This document shows, piece by piece, positions 54,814 to 64,000 of a stretch of DNA of 64,000 nt. This DNA is from Fallopia convolvulus (Eukaryota > Streptophyta > Magnoliopsida > Caryophyllales > Polygonaceae), in contig OZ024726.1 in NCBI GenBank assembly GCA_964016875.1, positions 49,836,825 to 49,900,824 on the forward strand, written 5' to 3'. Both the position numbers and the translations under genes were made by a program. Under the pieces are notes generated by a model. The model was not told where the DNA came from and made no database searches. It saw nothing but the letters and a program-made list of their open reading frames with translations. Numbering within the stretch: position 1 is the first letter of the stretch; each line of letters begins with the position of its first letter.

Positions 54814-57800
54814 GCAGTGAGGGGGAACAGCACATGGGTCATTGACAGTGGATGTTCCAACCACATGACCGGAAACAAAGACAACCTCACCTCACTCCAC
54901 CCAAAGGCCGAAGGAGGTCACGTGTCCTTTGGCAACAAAAATAAAGGAGAGATCATAGGAACAGGGGAAGTGTTACTCAACAAATCAATCAAAATCAGCA
55001 ACGTTAACTTGGTGAAAGATCTGGGATTCAATCTCTTGAGCGTCTCTCAGATATGTGATCAAGGGAACAACATCGTCACCTTTGACTCAAAGGAATGTCT
55101 AGTGATCAACAAGAAGACTAACAAAATCATCCTGAAAGGAAGAAGGTCCAACAACATATATGTGGTGGATACAGACTTTGAGCCACCAAGGAAACTGTGC
55201 TTGGCAAGTTCCCTTGACGAAACAGAACTCTGGCACAAGAGACTGGGCCATGCATGTATCAATCAAATCTTGAAGCTTTATCTACAGGATCTAGTCATTG
55301 GTCTCCCACGAATCAACCTTGAAGGAGTCAAGATGTGTGAAGCATGTGTTCGTGGGAAGCAAACCAGGAGCTCGTTCAAACCCAAAAAGGTGGTTAGCAC
55401 TACAAGACCATTGGAACTGATTCACATGGATCTCTGTGGTCCCATGGACACTGAAAGCTACGGAGGAAAAAGGTACATGTATGTCTTAATTGATGACTTT
55501 TCGAGATTTACATGGGTACTTTTCTTGAGATCAAAATCAGATACCTTCAAAGAGTTCGAGAGACTAATCAAGAGGATGGAAGTGAGCATGGGAATCAAGC
55601 TCAAGTCACTCAGATCTGACCATGGAACTGAATTCAAGAACTCAGAGTTCCTAAGATATTGTGACAACAATGGTGTATCTCACAATTTCTCAGCTCCTCG
55701 GACTCCTCAACAGAATGGTGTGGTGGAAAGGAAAAACAGAACGTTGGAAGACATGGCAAGGACCATGATGCTAGAAAGTGGAGTTCCTCCAAGTTTCTGG
55801 GCTGAAGCAATCTCCACAGCTACTTACATCTTAAATCGAGCCATGACTAGGCCCATGATCAAAAAGACATCCTACGAGCTGATCAAAGGAAGGAAGCCCA
55901 ACATCTCTCATCTGAGGACCTTTGGATGCAAATGCTTCGTTCACAACAATGGGAAGGACAACCTCGGCAAATTTAAGCCTAGAAGCGATGAAGGGATATT
56001 CCTGGGATACTCTTCCCATAGCAAGGCATACAGGGTCTATAACAAGAGGACCAAGAAGATATAGGAAAGCATCCACGTCATCTTTGACGAGAAATCTGTA
56101 AAGATGGGAACAGAGGCCCAAGGAAAGGGAACTCTGTTCAAGCTGGTCAGACAAGAAGAAGAAGACGATGAGGATGAACCAAGAAAGAAAGATGAAGACT
56201 ATCTAAGTGGGAACAATGCCCCACAATCAGGGAACAACGAAGGAGATCAAAACTCCACAGATCAAAGCTCCTTTGAAGTTCCCTCCTCAACAGAAGAACC
56301 ACAAGATGCCTCCAACTCTCTTGTTCCCCAAAATGAAAATGCACCAGAATCTAGTGTTCAGGGGGGACAACGAGGGAACTCCGAAGAGAATCCTGATGAA
56401 AGTCCCAGCGAAGAAGCTGAACACAACTGTTTCCCTGAGGAAGAGGAGGCTCAAGACACAGATGAAGAAGAGTCAAGGGAACAGGTTGACGTCTCACACA
56501 TTCTAACAAGAAACTACCACCAAAAGAGAGATCACCCCATCGACAACATCATCACTCCATTTGAAAAAGGTGTTCTAACTCGCTCTTCTCTCAATAATTT
56601 TTGTGCTTTTAATGCCTTTGTTTCAATGGTGGAACCAAAAAGCATCAAAGAAGCTCTAAAGGACCCAGACTGGATCCAAGCTATGCAAGAAGAACTACAC
56701 CAATTTGAGAGGAACAAGGTGTGGAAGCTAGTTCCTAGGACCAAAAACAAGAACATCATAGGAACTCGATGGGTCTTTCGGAACAAGCTAGATGATACTG
56801 GGGCCGTAGCTAGGAACAAGGCTCGTTTGGTTGCTCAAGGCTATAGACAAGAAGAAGGAATCGACTATGACGAGACCTTCGCACCAGTTGCAAGGATCGA
56901 GGCCATCCATCTTCTCATAGCCTATGCAGCCCACAAAGGATTCAAGCTATACCAGATGGATGTGAAGACGGCATTTCTCAATGGGCACCTCAAAGAAGAA
57001 GTATACGTAGCTCAACCCCCAGGATTCGAAGATGAGAAGCTACCCAACCACGTCTACTTCCTGGAGAGGGCCCTCTACGGACTCAAACAAGCTCCTCGAG
57101 CATGGTATGACAGGTTTGCTCAGTTCCTTCTGTCTCATGGATACCTTCGAGGTTCCATAGACAAAACTCTTTTCCTTAAGAAAGAGTCTAAGGATATCTT
57201 GACTGTTCAAGTTTATGTTGATGACATTGTTTTTGGAGCAACCAACGAAACTCTTGTAGAGAAGTTTAAGGACCTCATGAGCAGTGAGTTTGAGATGAGT
57301 CTCATAGGGGAACTCACGTTCTTCCTAGGACTCCAGATATCTCAGACAAAAGAGGGAACAAGGATTCATCAACAAAAATACATCAGAGAAATGCTAGTCA
57401 AGTATGGGATGGACCACTCAAGGCCCATCGACACTCCCATCTCACCAAACTCCAGGCTAAATGCCGATGAAACAGGGGTAAGTGTCGATCAAAGGAACTT
57501 CAGAGGTATGATTGGCTCTCTCCTATACTTAACTGCTAGTAGGCCTGACATCATGTTCTCAGTGTGCTTATGTGCACGTTTTCAAGCTAACCCCAAAGAA
57601 TCACACCTGAAAGAGGTGAAGAGGATTTTCAGGTACCTCAAAGGGAACGACAACTTGTGCCTCTGGTATCCAAGGAACAGTTCCTTGAGCTCATTGCTTA
57701 TACAGATGCAAATTTTGCTGGACACCTCGTTGATAGAAAGAGCACATCAGGAATGGCCCAGTTCCTTGGGTCATGCTTAGTCTCATGGGGATCCAAGAAG

Positions 57801-58157
57801 CAAAATTCAGTGGCACTCTCCACAGCTGAAGTAGAATACGTGGCTGCCACATCATGCTGTTCCCAAGTATTATGGCTCAAGTCCCAACTTCAGGATTATG
57901 GTATGTCTTTTGGCCCAGTTCCCATACTCTGTGATAACACTAGTGCCATTAACATATCCAAAAATCATGTGCATCACTCTAGGACTAAGCACATAGACAT
58001 TAGACATCATTTTCTACGTGACAATGTTGAAACTGGGAACATTTCCATGCAACACTGTAGAACGGAAGAGCAAATTGCGGACATTCTCACCAAAGCTTTA
58101 GACAGACGTCCCTACCAGCGTTTTCGAATGCTTCTGGGGATGATAACTCTAAACTAA
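54811..58157 (+). pseudogene. Copia #2 pol: protease, integrase, RT, RNase H
   Basis: In order: protease WVIDSGCSNHMTG; integrase zinc domain (LWHKRLGHA, CEACVRGKQTRSSF) and core with D in LIHMDLCGPM, D in LRSDHGTEFKN, E in PQQNGVVERKNRTL; a variable acidic linker (56104-56500); RT with GTRWVFRNKLDD, YDETFAPVARIEAIHLLIAY, LYQMDVKTAFLNGHLKEEVY, ALYGLKQAPRAWYDRF and active site VYVDDIVFG; RNase H with TDANFAGHLVDRKSTSG, ALSTAEVEYVAA and HIDIRHHFLRDNV. TAG at 56062-56064 cuts the integrase C-terminus, and a one-base frame change near 57671-57676 separates RT from RNase H, so this copy is not autonomous. The catalytic residues themselves are all visible. Confidence 0.92.
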
Positions 58158-58913
58158 ACAAGTCCCTGTTTGTCTCTCCCTCAATGCTTGACTAGTCTAA
58201 CTGGAAATGCATGCTAGGGAACTGTAGGACTCATTGCTTTCATTTTGCCATATTACTAGTATAGAGCTTGATTTGTATGGAGGAACACTATTTCTTTTGT
58301 CCCAAAATGATCAACCAGAGTTCCCTCTAACCCTCTTTACACGCCACTATGACGGTTGATCATAAAACCTACCCTCAGCTAAGGACCAGACAAACGTTTC
58401 TCATGAGCCAAACTCTTTATCCCAAAATCGAGTTGCAATTGTCTGGTTCTCTTTTGAGTTCCTCAGCCTCACAAAGAAAATTGAGTGTGAGTTCCCTTAA
58501 CCTCTCCACTCAATATGACCTTTCCAAAGATCATGGGAACTGATAGGCAAAAGCAAGGGAACACTGGATCTAAAAAGATGACACTTCACTAGGGAAACGG
58601 GAAATTGTGTCAGACTCTGAAGCGTTTTGGGCCAAGTATTCAAAAATCAAAAGGACTTCCCAGGAAAGAAAACGACGCGTGTCAGAGGCGTGCTAAGGAA
58701 GTTGAAACGCCCCTCCGATTTCATTGGCCAACGGTTATCGAGGATACCAACTTCCCTTTCTACCCTTGTCTCTCTTTCACATAAAACCCTACTTTACCAC
58801 TTTTGGGTTCCTTCTTCCTCATCCTTCCCTGTCATTCTCCTCCTCTGTAACTTTGCCTCCTCCCTCTTTCGAGAAAACTTCCAAAAACCTTCTCTTTCCC
58901 AAACCTTTCTCAA
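58158..58913 (+). other. Copia #2 spacer between pol and ORF3
   Basis: No confident gene. The last part (58760-58913) is pyrimidine-rich leader-like sequence, also present in diverged form before ORF3 of copia #1 (7190-7280). Confidence 0.6.
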
Positions 58914-61181
58914 ATGGCTCCAGCCCATTCTTATGCCGAGATGAAGGCATGGATTCAAGAACATCCTAAAGCCCTTTTCCTCTCTATAATGGACGACATC
59001 GAGAACGAGCAAGATGAAGCTCTTCGCGATGTACTCATCGAGGGACTTTACAATTATGTAAGTCCCTTTCTTCCTCCTCCCTCGGCGGCGCAACCTCCAG
59101 CACCGCCGACCTCCACTCTTCCACCTCCCTCTTCCTCCGCGATTGTCATCGTCGACAGTTTCGGATCCGAACCCCCTTCCAAATACGAAAAACCCAAACA
59201 ATCCAAACACAAACACTCTTCCAAAGATCCCTCCAAATCCAAACACCACTCCTCAAAATCCAAACACAAATCCTCCAAACGCAAACACTCACAAATCTCC
59301 ACTTCTTCATCCCCCTCTCTTCCCATGCCAAAGAAGAAATCCCTCCTCAACATGGAGGAGGTCCTTATTTTGTCCAAACCCGACGCCTATGTCGTCGTTC
59401 ACCCATCCGAGGTCGAGAAGCTCTTTCGCCCTCGTCCCCAACCAATCTCTGAGACCTCTGGTCCCAGGGACTCCACGATAATCTCTTCCTCCCCTGTTCC
59501 CATGGTTGAGGGAACTACTAACCCTCCTCCATCTTCTCCAACGAAGATTCCTCCATCCTCTTCCTCCCCCAGAGTTCCCCCACCCACTTCACCCATTCCC
59601 AAATCCCCCATCACTTCAAAATCTGCCTCTGGGACCTCAAGTCCCAAGGCTCGCACTCCTACTCCTCCTCCTTCCACTCCCAAGGTCCCAACCCCACAAC
59701 ATTCTCCTCTACCTCCCTCTTCTCCCACCACAATACAACTCCCTTCCCCACCGCCTTCGGCCCAGAAAACCATAGACCTCGACTCCGACGAGGATAATCT
59801 CCCCATCGGAGTCCTTGCTCGCCAGAAGGCCAAAGCACCCATCGTGATGGGAACTGAAGAAGAGGAAGCCCAACTAAAGGCCCTCGAGGAAGAATTTGAA
59901 GACGCACTCAAAGGGCCTTCCGAAAACCAAGGAGGAAAAGCCCAAGAAGAAGGGAACCCAGCCTCAACTGATGATGCTGGGCACGGTAGTTATCATCAAG
60001 ACGATAACGAGGAGGAAACTGGGTTGACCTCCTCCGAAGATGAAGGGACCTCTAGCGATGACGCTGAGGACCATGAGGAGGCCACCAATGTCACTGGGCC
60101 CGCTGGCATCCCGACTCCCGGACACCAAATGGTGGTGTCCGCAGAAGCCCCAGAAGAAAGGAACCAGCCTCTGCTGCTCGAAGCGGCTGACCCCCCTCAG
60201 CAAAAAGGAAAGACTACGGTCTCTAGGGGGAACTCCAAGAAGAAAGGGAAAGGAACTGTGCCCAGGAAAATTCATATCTCTGAGAATCCAAAGCTCCTTC
60301 CCCCACTCATCCTCTCAGAAAAACAGCTCGTCGATGAAGGGCTAGGGCAACTATGGGACCTGATCAAAGCCCAAGGATAGGACCACATGTGTAGTGAGGC
60401 CGTGAGTGTCGATCCCTCTCAGGTGCGCCGATTCTACAACCATTTTGTGGTCCATGACAACGACACCAAGGGAACTCTCTCCCTCGAAGGCGATGACTTC
60501 ATCTTCACCACATCCACAATCCGCCTTCAACTACAGGTCCCCGTATAGGGACTCCAGGAACTGCCCACCAAGAGCTGGGACGACTTCAATAGCGAGGTGA
60601 TCTATAACACGATCTACGAGGGCCGTGTTCCCACCACTGGCACCTCTACTCATCACCTATCCCTCATAGCCAAGTTGGCTCATCAATTCATCATCAACAT
60701 GGTGATCCCTCACCAAGAGAAGCGCCTTGTCATCAACATCACTGATGCCATTATCCTCTACCACTTCCTCCTCAAAAAGCCCATAAATCTTCCTCGCATA
60801 ATTTTGGGGCACATGGAGAAGTGTATGGCTTCCAAATCCCACTCCCTCCCTTATGCTGGCCTCATCAAGAAACTCTTGCTCAGAGAGGGCCTCTACGACA
60901 CATCCAAGGAAGAGGTCACCATAGGTAGGGAACTGGACATCTCTGTGGTCCACAAAATGCGGCACTCTGAGCCAGTGGAGGAACAAGAAAGGCTGCCATC
61001 TGGTGAAGGCACTCAAGATGGGAACACTCAAGTGTTGGTGCACATTGCCAACACTCTCGACAAGATAGCCAGGGAACAAGAAAAGATGGCAAGGGACCAA
61101 GAACAAATTGCTAAAGGCCAGGAAAAGCTTGTACTAGTCTTGACACGGCTTTGTGATGCCCTGTTCCCACCAAGCCCATGA
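58914..61181 (+). pseudogene. Copia #2 ORF3 (post-pol, env-like position)
   Basis: Starts MAPAHSYAEMKAWIQEHPKA. A short helical N-terminus is followed by a long Ser/Pro/Lys low-complexity region (about codons 50-290, with repeated HSSKSKHKSSK), an acidic region, then KGKTTVSRGNSKKKGKGT. The conserved C-terminal domain follows (LPPLILSEKQLVDEGLGQLW, FNSEVIYNTIYEGRVP, FIINMVIPHQEKRLVINITD, RIILGHMEKCM). The end is a regular coiled coil (IAREQEKMARDQEQIAKGQE). Two in-frame TAG codons (60378-60380 and 60546-60548) interrupt 755 codons. The conserved domain is shared with copia #1. No obvious membrane span or signal peptide; function unknown. Confidence 0.75.
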
Positions 61182-61557
61182 TCTTTTCCTTCTTTTTCTT
61201 AGCCTCAATGTTCCCACAAATATTGTCTCTTGTGTTCCTATGTACATTTTTTTGCTTAAGTAATGAATGGTTTTTAGTATGATTGCGTGTTCTTTTCCTT
61301 CCTTATCTATGTGTTTACTTGTTTTCGATGATGTCAAAAGGGGGAAAGACAAAAAATGCGAGATGAGTTAAGTTGAAAAGATATCACAGAATACACTATA
61401 GCTAAGGGGGAACAATTGCATAAAAAGCTAAGTACGAACTCAGTGATTCACAAGAAGTGGCTCCCTAGGAATACGCGTAGGAACTCATTTGCATATCATG
61501 CTTTAAAATACTTGCTGATTTTTATGATAGGTTTGTCATCATCAAAAAGGGGGAAAT
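61182..61557 (+). other. Copia #2 3' UTR with two purine tracts
   Basis: GATGATGTCAAAAGGGGGAA (61328-61346) is a first polypurine-like tract. GTCATCATCAAAAAGGGGGA (about 61535-61554) is the true one at the LTR. Between them are GGGGGAACAATTGC and other element-specific sequence. Confidence 0.75.
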
Positions 61558-62545
61558 TGTTGGAACGATGTTGGGACCTCTGGTTCTGAACATCGGAACA
61601 ACGATACAGTTCTCCGAGTTTTGATAATGACAAACGATATAAGGGAACTAATGTGCTTTGATCAAGTATTTCTAAGGAACACGGGTTGAGCAAAGAACTT
61701 CCATGAATGAGTACACAATGAAGAGTTCCCATGAAATGAGAACTCCCAGGAATGACCAGAGAACACAGGCTTACACGATGAAGAGTTTCTCTCAAAGGAA
61801 CTCTGAAGAGGACAGTTCCCACGACATGGGAACTCACATGTGAGGACAAGGACCGTTCAGCGCATATCACGGGATCCTGTCTTGGACAGGATGAAGGCAC
61901 AGTCTGAGGAGCAGACTGTCACGATTGATCCAACGGTCCGATCAATTCAAGAAGTTGACCTAGTTCAAGTTGAAGTCACATGTGAAGAAAGTACAACTTG
62001 GGCATCAAGCAAAGGGCATTTCGGACACAAATGAAAGATGCGATTGAAGCCCAAGTTCACTCGAGTATAAAGCCAAATGAATAGTACTCGAATTGAGCAC
62101 TTCTCCCAGAACTCACAAATACCCACAACAGAGAAAGAGAAAGAAGAAGAGAAGTCCCCGGCGGCGAGTGTCTGATCTCGACGACGGTGAAGCCAAGTTC
62201 CCAGGAGAAAGAGAACTGCGATTCGGTGTAAGGTTTGAGTTACTTATTTAGTGATTGTTGTTCGCTTAGGAACTCAGTTGAGAAGATTCATTAGTGTTGC
62301 TAGAGTTAGGTAGAATTCGTAGGAACAAAGAAGTTTGAATCTGGCTGTTTGTAACTAAGGAACAAATCAATAATATAAGTAAGTCATTCAAAATCCTCCA
62401 AGCGGAGGTAGAGGTTTACCCATATAACTAGTTGGTTGTAGTGGGGTTCCTCTATAAGGGAACTGTGTTCATTCTGTCTTTCTAATACTTGCGATAGTTT
62501 CTTCCGCTGCCTTGGGAACAACTTAACAGTCAGTTCTCAAGCTCT
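61558..62545 (+). repeat. Copia #2 3' LTR, last ~24 bases missing
   Basis: Matches 51758-52745 (about 15 substitutions) and stops after AAGCTCT; the sequence CGGCACGTAATAAG that follows is unrelated to the LTR end (AAGCTAACCGGTTACG..CCAACA). Confidence 0.9.
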
Positions 62546-63038
62546 CGGCACGTAATAAGAATGGAGGTTACAGAATACTTATTCCATGTCCTATCCGTTA
62601 CCTGAAATCAATTACACACCACCGTCATATATATGTTAACTCTCCAATTACGGATTAATTACTACGTACAACAGATGAGATTAAAACGGATATTTATGGC
62701 CAGCATTAAACCTCCAGTGTGCATGCAATACACTCCTCAAAGTTCATCAAAAGAAGTTTCTTTCTTTTTCAATTAATTTTGACAGCCGCATGTAGTCATG
62801 CACCATCATTTTTCACAGTTCGTATATACTAGTAATAATTAGAGTGTCATTAATTCTAATTGTTTCTAGCCGGCCTTTTCACACTCCCCTTTCATATATA
62901 CTCCCACTCCCCTTAATCTCAGTTCCATGAATCTAATCTCATATATAGAGGCTGCTATTATAAATCACATCCAACCCTCTCAGTTTCATCTTGTAATTAA
63001 TTAACCCATTTCCAATCTACTACGGATTCCAATCTACA
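62546..63038 (+). other. Upstream region of the partial host gene
   Basis: Host-like sequence after the clipped SIRE LTR, with CATATATAC/ATATATAGAGG (62940-62952) possibly as TATA about 90 bases before the ATG. No other gene seen. Confidence 0.5.
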
Positions 63039-63615
63039 ATGCTTATGATGGATAAGAAGAGTAAGGCATTTGCACTTCCATTTTCATCCACTTCCAAGGA
63101 TGACAACTTGTTCTTATCACCATTTGATTCTATGTACGTAATTCTACTAAAACACTACCTTACTTAATTTCCACATTTTATAATTAGTATCTTCATTGTC
63201 TATGTTTTAGCTTATAGCTTGACTCAACTGCATTGTTTTTCTCATGATCCAAGTGAATATTATCCTCCATTGAATTGGCATGGTGGCCAGTTTTTCTTGC
63301 AAGATTTTCACGTGGACAATTTTCCGTTCGTAGGCGATAGCTTCACTAATGACCCCTTATATATGTTTCCTCAAGGTATTTTCACAGATATATATTTATC
63401 TCTCTTTAATTTGTAGGCTTGTAATATGATATTTATCCATGGATTTTTATAATGTGATTTCAGATAATAATACGTTTTCAAGTAACATGAGACTTGAGAA
63501 TGAGTTGGAGGAGTATACTAGTCAATTTCAAGAAATGAAGTGTGAGCCTCTGGATTTTATCAGCAAAATTGATGAAGAAGATAATAAGGTCATCAACAAG
63601 AGCATAGAAAATTGG
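63039..63615 (+). CDS. Partial host gene, 3 exons visible; possibly MYB98-like N-terminus
   Basis: Exons 63039-63133, 63218-63375 and 63464-63615 join in frame (GT..AG introns of 84 and 88 bp) into 135 codons: MLMMDKKSKAFALPF.., then SEYYPPLNWHGGQFFLQDFH and VDNFPFVGDS, then an acidic LENELEEYTSQFQEMKCEPL part. The FLQDFH motif recalls the N-terminus of Arabidopsis MYB98-type proteins, but no MYB repeat is seen in the window, so this assignment is weak. After 63615 a GT donor (GTATGCC) may lead to an exon beyond the window, or the gene may be broken here by the repeats at 63616-63779. Start chosen as the first ATG after a TATA-like region. Confidence 0.45.
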
Positions 63616-63705
63616 GTATGCCACTTATGAAGTGTGAGCCTGGCCTAATAATTTATCGTCGGGAAGCAAAGCTTGCTCAAAAAATAAGGGTATGCCACTT
63701 ATGAA
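63616..63705. repeat. Direct repeat GGGTATGCCACTTATGAAGT
   Basis: The 20-base phrase occurs at 63614-63633 and again at 63688-63707, 74 bases apart, the first exactly at the presumed exon 3 donor. The second abuts the 72-bp dispersed repeat, suggesting a duplication linked to an insertion. Confidence 0.8.
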
Positions 63706-63707
63706 GT

Positions 63708-63779
63708 AGAGAACACACGGTATTCTTTAGTAAAAGAAGAAAGAATAGTTCACTTTGTGCTCACTACATGGCTCCGCAA
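63708..63779. repeat. 72-bp dispersed repeat, copy B
   Basis: About 94% identical to 28613-28684, with weaker similarity continuing near 63841 (TCAATGTGGGAACACTT). The rest of the window to 64000 has no recognised feature. Confidence 0.85.
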
Positions 63780-64000
63780 GTTTTAAATCAGCAATTTGGA
63801 GTTCTTATAGTAGTTTTCACTAGTAAAATTTGGGGTTTTCTCAATGTGGGAACACTTACAAGAGCAAAGTGAGGCCTAACCCTTTCATATGTGCTTCAGT
63901 CCCAGCACAAAACAAAACACGGCCTCGAAAAGCATGTGCGACCGAGAGAATTGAACTTTGTCTTTGCACCCTCTCTCTTCATAGAGAACATTCCCTTTGT

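Larger units (their letters stand above)
51758..62545 (+). mobile_element. Copia #2: SIRE-type Ty1/copia element
   Basis: 5' LTR 51758-52769, 3' LTR 61558-62545, with gag, pol (protease, integrase, RT, RNase H order) and a long post-pol ORF3, the SIRE/Maximus organisation. The primer site TTGGTAGCAAAGCA follows the 5' LTR and AAAAAGGGGGAAAT precedes the 3' LTR. The LTRs differ at about 15 of 988 compared positions. The 3' LTR lacks about 24 terminal bases that the 5' LTR has, so the right target copy is not visible. Lesions: TAG in pol (56062-56064), a one-base frame change near 57671-57676, and two TAG codons in ORF3. Confidence 0.95.

Noticed and set aside
58914..61181. Calling ORF3 a true envelope gene
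   Set aside because: No signal peptide, membrane span or cleavage site could be seen; position alone is not enough.

Overview
This window is nuclear DNA of a flowering plant, most likely a eudicot; I cannot name the species. The evidence is intron-bearing plant genes with GT..AG borders, a Pol III-type plant U6 locus (USE plus TATA) and plant-specific retroelement lineages (SIRE-type Ty1/copia, Athila and Tat Ty3/gypsy, an L1-type LINE with a C-terminal RNase H). Roughly three quarters of the 64 kb is transposon.

Layout. 1-6.1 kb is AT-rich intergenic DNA with a minus-strand Helitron (565-1370), a 24-bp perfect inverted repeat, degenerate GGGTCGGGT tracts and a 1.4-kb element with ~84-bp terminal inverted repeats (4482-5910). 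6.1-16.6 kb is a three-level nest: an old 5'-truncated SIRE-like copia, split by a hAT element (8374-15195, 8-bp target duplication), which is itself split by a decayed minus-strand gypsy element with 1.8-kb LTRs. 17.1-22.3 kb is a 5'-truncated LINE with a 13-bp target duplication and one internal stop in ORF2. 22.9-27.65 kb is the one clear host gene, a seven-exon MscS-like mechanosensitive channel (MSL10 type, 696 aa), whose 2.1-kb second intron holds a MITE, a Helitron fragment and a GGGTCGGGT minisatellite. 28.6-30.15 kb has a Stowaway-like MITE and a minus-strand U6 snRNA locus with intact promoter but altered catalytic region.

30.36-51.40 kb is a Tat-lineage gypsy element on the minus strand, split inside its second (archaeal-type) RNase H domain by a very young 11.8-kb Athila element on the plus strand (identical 1400-bp LTR lengths, TSD GTAAC). 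The Tat element carries an antisense gene with apparent introns between integrase and the 3' LTR. The Athila element carries five copies of a GC-rich palindrome (GCGCGGCCGCGC) in its LTRs, at the gag-pol hinge and between pol and ORF3. 51.76-62.55 kb is a SIRE-type copia element with gag, pol and a long post-pol ORF3; it has several stops, a frameshift and a clipped right LTR. The last 1.4 kb begins another host gene (three exons visible, runs off the window or is broken), perhaps a MYB98-type factor.

No CRISPR, operon or bacterial system is present. The observations I would look at first are the antisense spliced gene in the Tat element, the repeated GC palindrome of the Athila element, the U6 variant, and the branch-point/3'-splice-like gag-pol junction of the SIRE element.
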